A stretch of 10,001 nucleotides of DNA, taken from assembly GCA_027490345.1 (NCBI GenBank), contig JAIXYF010000169.1:1-10001 (forward strand). The letters are read 5' to 3'. This DNA comes from Novosphingobium sp. GTDB lineage: Bacteria > Pseudomonadota > Alphaproteobacteria > Sphingomonadales > Sphingomonadaceae. This document shows, in pieces, positions 7,517-10,001 of the stretch; the first letter of the stretch is position 1; every line of letters starts with the position of its first letter. Under the pieces are notes generated by a model. That model worked only from the letters and a program-made list of their open reading frames with translations, did no database searches and was not told the DNA's origin. A program made the position numbers and the translations under genes.

Positions 7517-7564
7517 GTGAGCGCCGCGCCAGAATAACAGCCCAGCCCCGTGTCAAGCACGGGG
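7484..7564. repeat. Inverted pair of small palindromes (REPIN-like doublet)
   Basis: The palindrome CCCGTG-CTTGA-CACGGG at 7484-7504 returns in opposite orientation at 7546-7564, where the loop reads TCAAG, the reverse complement of CTTGA. The two copies are 41 bp apart. Each can fold alone, or the whole 81 bp can fold as one long hairpin. Two inverted REP-type palindromes with a short spacer is the architecture of REPIN elements. Palindromes with a CTTGA-type loop are, to my knowledge, common between genes of alphaproteobacteria. No transposase of the RAYT type is in the window. Confidence 0.5.
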
Positions 7565-7644
7565 CGACAGAGAGCATCGGGCTTCGCGTTGCCACTACCA
7601 CCTCAGCGGCATGTCATACGAAGTCATTGAAAGGAATCGGGAAC

Positions 7645-7684
7645 ACGAATCGAACCTAAAGCTCACTTTAGATTCAGGATTCGT
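7645..7684. terminator. AT-rich hairpin between convergent genes
   Basis: This is a long imperfect inverted repeat. ACGAATC (7645-7651) pairs with GATTCGT (7678-7684), GAA with TTC, and CTAAAG (7656-7661) with CTTTAG (7666-7671) around a CTCA loop, with one mismatch and a 2-nt bulge. It ends 2 nt short of the FAD oxidoreductase stop codon. It could mark the 3' end of that minus-strand gene, but neither strand has a clean T-run after it, so intrinsic termination is uncertain. Confidence 0.4.
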
Positions 7685-7686
7685 CC

Positions 7687-9015
7687 TTAGATTCCAAGCT
7701 TGTCACGCAATCCGTAATACCACGCACCGACCACGCAGTAGGGCACGCGAAACAGCTTGCCGCCCACGAACGGGATATAGGGAAGCGAGGCAAAGACGTC
7801 GAACTTGGTCATCTGCCCGTCAATCGCCTCGGCCAAGCGCCGCCCCAGCATCTGCGTCGTGGTCACGCCGTGGCCGCTGTCGCCCTGCGAGAAGTAGACG
7901 CTGTCAGACACGCGGCCCATCTGCGGATAGCGCGTCATCGTCAGCGCGAAATTGCCGCTCCACTGGAAGTCCACCTTCACCCCCTTCAGCTGCGGGAAGG
8001 TCTGGTGCAGCTGCGGCAGGATCTTGCCCTCGATCGAGGCCGGATCGAACCCGCCATAGATCGTGCCGCCGCCATAGAGCAGCCGGCCATCCGCCGTGCG
8101 CCGGTAGTAGTCAGGGATATAGCGAATATCCTCGATGCAATAGTTGCTCGGAAACAGCGTTTCGAGCAGGTCATCGCCCAGCACTTCGGTCGCGATCACC
8201 TGGCTCGAAACCGGCAGGACGCGCCCCGAAAGATCGGGCGCGGCATCGCCGAGATAGGCGTTGCCGCAGACCAGCACCTTGTTCGCGCGCACTTTGCCCT
8301 TGGCGGTGTGCACCACAGGTTCCGCGCCCCGGTCCACATGCGTCACGCGCGAGTTTTCGAATATCCGCCCGCCGAGGCTCTCGAACGCTGCCGCCTCGCC
8401 CAGCACATAGTTGAGCGAATGCATGTGCCCGCCGATGGGATCGAACATGCCGCCGATATAGCGGTCCGAATTGATATGCTCGCGCGCCGCCGCGCCCTCG
8501 GCCAGGAACATCTGGGTGTGCCCGTGCCGGTGCCATTCCTCGGTGCGCTCGGCCAGCACTTTCAGCTGCGGCTTGCTCATCGCCATGATCGCATTGCCCG
8601 CGCGCAGATCGCACTGGATGCCATACTTGGCCACGCGCTCGCGGATGATCGACTGGCCTTCCAGCGCCATCGCGCCAAATGCCTTCTCGGCCTCCGCGCC
8701 ATAGTGCTGGCGCACTTCGAGCATCCGGCGGCTGTAGCCATTGACCAGCTGCCCGCCGTTCCGCCCCGAAGCGCCCCAGCCCACGCGCTCGCCCTCGACC
8801 ACGATCACCTTGTAGCCGCGTTCGGCAAGTTCCAGCGCCGCGCCCATGCCGGTAAAGCCTGCACCCACCACGCAGATGTCAGCCACTTCCTCGCCCAGCA
8901 GCTCAGGCCGGCGGGGCGTGGGATTAGCGCTCGCGGCATAATACGTCGGCATCCCGGCATAGGGCGCGGCGGGGGAGAACGTATCGATGAGGCGGTCGGT
9001 CGTCTGGAGATTCAT
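7687..9015 (-). CDS. FAD-dependent oxidoreductase, DAO family, gamma-glutamylputrescine oxidase (PuuB)-like
   Basis: This 442-residue protein of the D-amino-acid-oxidase/glycine-oxidase fold is slightly longer than PuuB. A Rossmann motif, ICVVGAGFTG, ends at about residue 56, with E74 closing the second strand (IVVEGE) to bind the adenosine ribose. GWGASGRNGGQL (79-90) is the flavin-contact loop typical of the PuuB/OrdL group. GDSGHGVTTTQMLGRRLAEAI (378 onward) is the C-terminal FAD motif. PuuB-type enzymes oxidise a gamma-glutamylated amine to the aldehyde, with release of ammonia and reduction of oxygen to peroxide. It is probably cytoplasmic, as the N-terminus is not a signal peptide. The start ATG 9015-9013 has only a weak ribosome site. 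A perfect 18-bp palindrome 60 nt upstream ties it to the GntR regulon and hence to the PuuA-type ligase. Confidence 0.85.
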   Translation of the reverse strand: MNLQTTDRLIDTFSPAAPYAGMPTYYAASANPTPRRPELLGEEVADICVVGAGFTGMGAALELAERGYKVIVVEGERVGWGASGRNGGQLVNGYSRRMLEVRQHYGAEAEKAFGAMALEGQSIIRERVAKYGIQCDLRAGNAIMAMSKPQLKVLAERTEEWHRHGHTQMFLAEGAAAREHINSDRYIGGMFDPIGGHMHSLNYVLGEAAAFESLGGRIFENSRVTHVDRGAEPVVHTAKGKVRANKVLVCGNAYLGDAAPDLSGRVLPVSSQVIATEVLGDDLLETLFPSNYCIEDIRYIPDYYRRTADGRLLYGGGTIYGGFDPASIEGKILPQLHQTFPQLKGVKVDFQWSGNFALTMTRYPQMGRVSDSVYFSQGDSGHGVTTTQMLGRRLAEAIDGQMTKFDVFASLPYIPFVGGKLFRVPYCVVGAWYYGLRDKLGI

Positions 9016-9066
9016 GGCAAGGAACTCGCAAAAGTACCCCCGCTGCCTAGATTTGCGCCCTCACCA

Positions 9067-9111
9067 AGTCAACAATAATGTGATCACATTATGAGGGAGA
9101 ATAGGAGTCAA
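9067..9111 (-). promoter_or_regulatory. Candidate promoter elements for the FAD oxidoreductase gene
   Basis: On the minus strand two TTGACT boxes occur, at 9111-9106 and 9072-9067, flanking the 18-bp palindrome. The proximal box would put a -10 near 9049-9044 (TAGGCA, poor) and transcription start near 9037. The distal box would place its -10 inside the palindrome. Either way a protein bound at the palindrome would sit on or against the promoter. The -10 matches are weak, so the exact promoter is unsettled. Confidence 0.3.
9075..9092. promoter_or_regulatory. Palindromic operator candidate B (18-bp perfect palindrome)
   Basis: ATAATGTGATCACATTAT reads identically on both strands. It lies in the 134-bp gap between the Lrp-family gene and the FAD oxidoreductase gene, about 60 bp before the latter's start. 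It shares ATGTGATCACA with the palindrome in front of gntR (3769-3778). Its AT-rich arms stand out in a GC-rich genome. The likely binder is the GntR/FCD protein encoded at 3057-3755. Confidence 0.65.
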
Positions 9112-9142
9112 GCGCGTTGTTACCTCTCATTACCCCCGATTT

Positions 9143-9152
9143 TGTGATCTCA
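9143..9152. promoter_or_regulatory. Degenerate operator-like site (TGTGATCTCA)
   Basis: This site differs from the TGTGATCACA core by one base and overlaps the stop codon of the Lrp-family gene, 51 bp from operator B. It could be a secondary binding site that helps cooperative or looped repression of the FAD oxidoreductase gene. On its own the match is not significant. Confidence 0.25.
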
Positions 9153-9623
9153 ATCATGCGATTCCCGCACCGTTTCCATCGCCACGAAGGTGGACGTACT
9201 GGCCACATGCGGCAGGCTTGAAATTTTCTCCCCCAGCACCTCGCGGTATCGCCGGATATCCGCCGTACGCACTTTCAGCAGGTAATCGAAGCGCGATGCG
9301 ATCATGTGGCATTCCTCGATCTCGGGAATGCGCAGCACCGCCTGCGCAAAGGCTTCCAGCGCCGCCTCGCGCGTGTCGGAAAGCTTCACCTCGGTGAAGG
9401 CGACGTGATCCAGCCCCAGCTTGCGCGGATCGAGAATTGCGCGGAAGCCCCGGATATAGCCCTCCGCCACCAACCGCTTGAGCCGGGCCTGCGTCGGCGA
9501 TTTGGACAAGCCGATGCGCTGCGCCAATTCAGTGATCGGCATGCGGCCATCGACCGCCAGAATCGAAAGGATCGCGCGGTCGAAGCGGTCTAATTGGCCG
9601 CCATTGGTTTCATCAGTATTCAT
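9150..9623 (-). CDS. Lrp/AsnC-family regulator, probable PutR-type regulator of putA
   Basis: The protein has 157 residues from ATG 9623-9621, which is normal for the Lrp family. The N-terminal DNA-binding part reads LDRFDRAILSIL then the helix-turn-helix PITELAQRIGLSKSPTQARL, followed by the linker EGYIRGFRAILDPRKLGL. The C-terminal RAM effector/oligomer domain has EIEECHMIASRFDYLLKVRT. I chose the ATG because AGG lies 4 nt upstream (in TAGGTAAT); a GTG five codons earlier (9638) is the alternative. The gene is divergent from putA across a gap of about 94 bp. This is the known arrangement of putR/putA in alphaproteobacteria such as Agrobacterium, where the Lrp-type protein activates putA in response to proline. 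I infer the same role here. It lies on the same strand as the FAD oxidoreductase gene, but a 134-bp gap with an operator separates them. Confidence 0.85.
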   Translation of the reverse strand: MNTDETNGGQLDRFDRAILSILAVDGRMPITELAQRIGLSKSPTQARLKRLVAEGYIRGFRAILDPRKLGLDHVAFTEVKLSDTREAALEAFAQAVLRIPEIEECHMIASRFDYLLKVRTADIRRYREVLGEKISSLPHVASTSTFVAMETVRESHD

Positions 9624-9638
9624 ATTACCTACAAACAC

Positions 9639-9717
9639 GCCTCATCTTCGATCATAGTGACTACCAAATGATGCAGATCAGGCAAACAGCCTTCGCGCTC
9701 TCTGGTATCATAGGCGC
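9639..9717. promoter_or_regulatory. Divergent promoter region between Lrp-type gene and putA
   Basis: The region is less GC-rich than its flanks, as expected for Lrp-type binding. ATCATAG occurs twice as a direct repeat (9651-9657 and 9707-9713). The first, read on the minus strand, gives TATGAT, a good -10 for the regulator gene without a clear -35. On the plus strand TATCAT (9706-9711) is a good -10 match ending 6 nt before the putA ATG. No complete promoter can be fixed. Confidence 0.35.
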
Positions 9718-10001
9718 ATGACCACTCCGCCGCCCTTCGCCCCGCGCCTTTCGCCCGAAACCCCGCTGCGCCGCGCCATCACGGCGGCCACGCGCATCGC
9801 GGAGCCTGCGGCCATCCGCCCGCTGCTGACCGCCGCCACCCTGCCCGAAGCCGACCGGCAGGCCATCGCCGACACAGCGCGCACCCTGATCGAAGCTCTG
9901 CGCGCCAAGGCCCGCCATAAGGGCAACCTTGGGGGCGTGCAGGCGCTGGTGCAGGAGTTCGCGCTCTCCAGCCACGAAGGCGTCGCGCTGATGTGCCTCG
10001 C
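9718..10001 (+). CDS. putA: PutA, bifunctional proline dehydrogenase / P5C dehydrogenase, N-terminal part (cut by right edge)
   Basis: Ninety-four codons are visible from ATG 9718, open at the right edge. The N-terminus starts MTTPPPFAPRLSPETPLRRAI. It continues with ALRAKARHKGNLGGVQALVQ and EFALSSHEGVALMCLA at about residues 60-94, which is the conserved alpha-domain sequence just before the proline dehydrogenase barrel of PutA. Full-length PutA oxidises proline to pyrroline-5-carboxylate with FAD and then to glutamate with NAD. No ribbon-helix-helix DNA-binding domain precedes this segment, so it is the short, non-repressor type of PutA and needs a separate regulator, which fits the divergent Lrp-type gene. 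The ribosome site is weak (AGG 3 nt before the ATG). Confidence 0.9.
   Translation, partial: MTTPPPFAPRLSPETPLRRAITAATRIAEPAAIRPLLTAATLPEADRQAIADTARTLIEALRAKARHKGNLGGVQALVQEFALSSHEGVALMCL

Noticed and set aside
7633..7656. tRNA-like TTCGATTC stretch on the minus strand
   Set aside because: No T-stem of proper length, no acceptor stem and no anticodon arm can be drawn around it, so it is not a tRNA or a clear tRNA fragment.
7870..9078. Plus-strand open frame of 402 codons opposite the FAD oxidoreductase
   Set aside because: It is rich in His, Ala and Arg with no domain, and is the shadow of a clear DAO-family gene.
1..10001. Defence island, prophage, CRISPR or integrated element
   Set aside because: No nuclease, integrase, transposase, phage structural gene or spaced direct-repeat array was found; the genes are metabolic and regulatory with uniform composition.

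Overview
The window looks like chromosomal DNA from a high-GC alphaproteobacterium, most likely a sphingomonad. That placement is an inference from three things: the base composition; a CelD/BcsL-type acetyltransferase paired with a cupin/JmjC-like protein; and a putA gene divergent from an Lrp-family regulator. I see no insertion sequence, integrase, tRNA, rRNA or CRISPR array, and base and codon use look even throughout.

Layout. Bases 1-1577 (minus strand) hold a two-gene unit: a CelD/BcsL-family acetyltransferase followed, with a 4-nt overlap, by a cupin-like protein that runs off the left edge. Bases 1663-3755 (minus strand) hold an FCD-type GntR regulator overlapping by 4 nt with an APC-family permease. 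A short divergent region (about 3762-3864) separates them from a tightly packed plus-strand operon: a PuuA-type glutamine-synthetase-family ligase (3865-5256), a class III aminotransferase of the phospho-lyase-like subgroup (5231-6517) and an APH-fold small-molecule kinase (6510-7478). The convergent gap 7479-7686 carries a terminator-like hairpin, an inverted pair of small palindromes, and an AT-rich hairpin. On the minus strand follow a PuuB-type FAD oxidoreductase (7687-9015) and an Lrp/AsnC regulator (9150-9623). The Lrp-type gene is divergent from the 5' end of putA (9718 onward, cut by the right edge).

How the genes work together. Permease, gamma-glutamyl ligase, FAD oxidoreductase and aminotransferase are the parts of a gamma-glutamylation route for amine or polyamine catabolism, as in the E. 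coli puu pathway. The PuuC aldehyde dehydrogenase and PuuD hydrolase are not in this window. The kinase and the phospho-lyase-like aminotransferase do not belong to the classical puu set. They suggest that a hydroxylated amine (ethanolamine, hydroxylysine, hydroxyputrescine or similar) may be the substrate or an alternative one. A palindrome with the core TGTGATCACA lies in front of the GntR/ligase divergent pair and, as an 18-bp perfect palindrome, in front of the FAD oxidoreductase gene. This suggests that the local GntR protein controls all three transcription units as one small regulon. The Lrp/putA pair at the right edge looks like a separate proline-catabolism locus of the PutR/PutA type.
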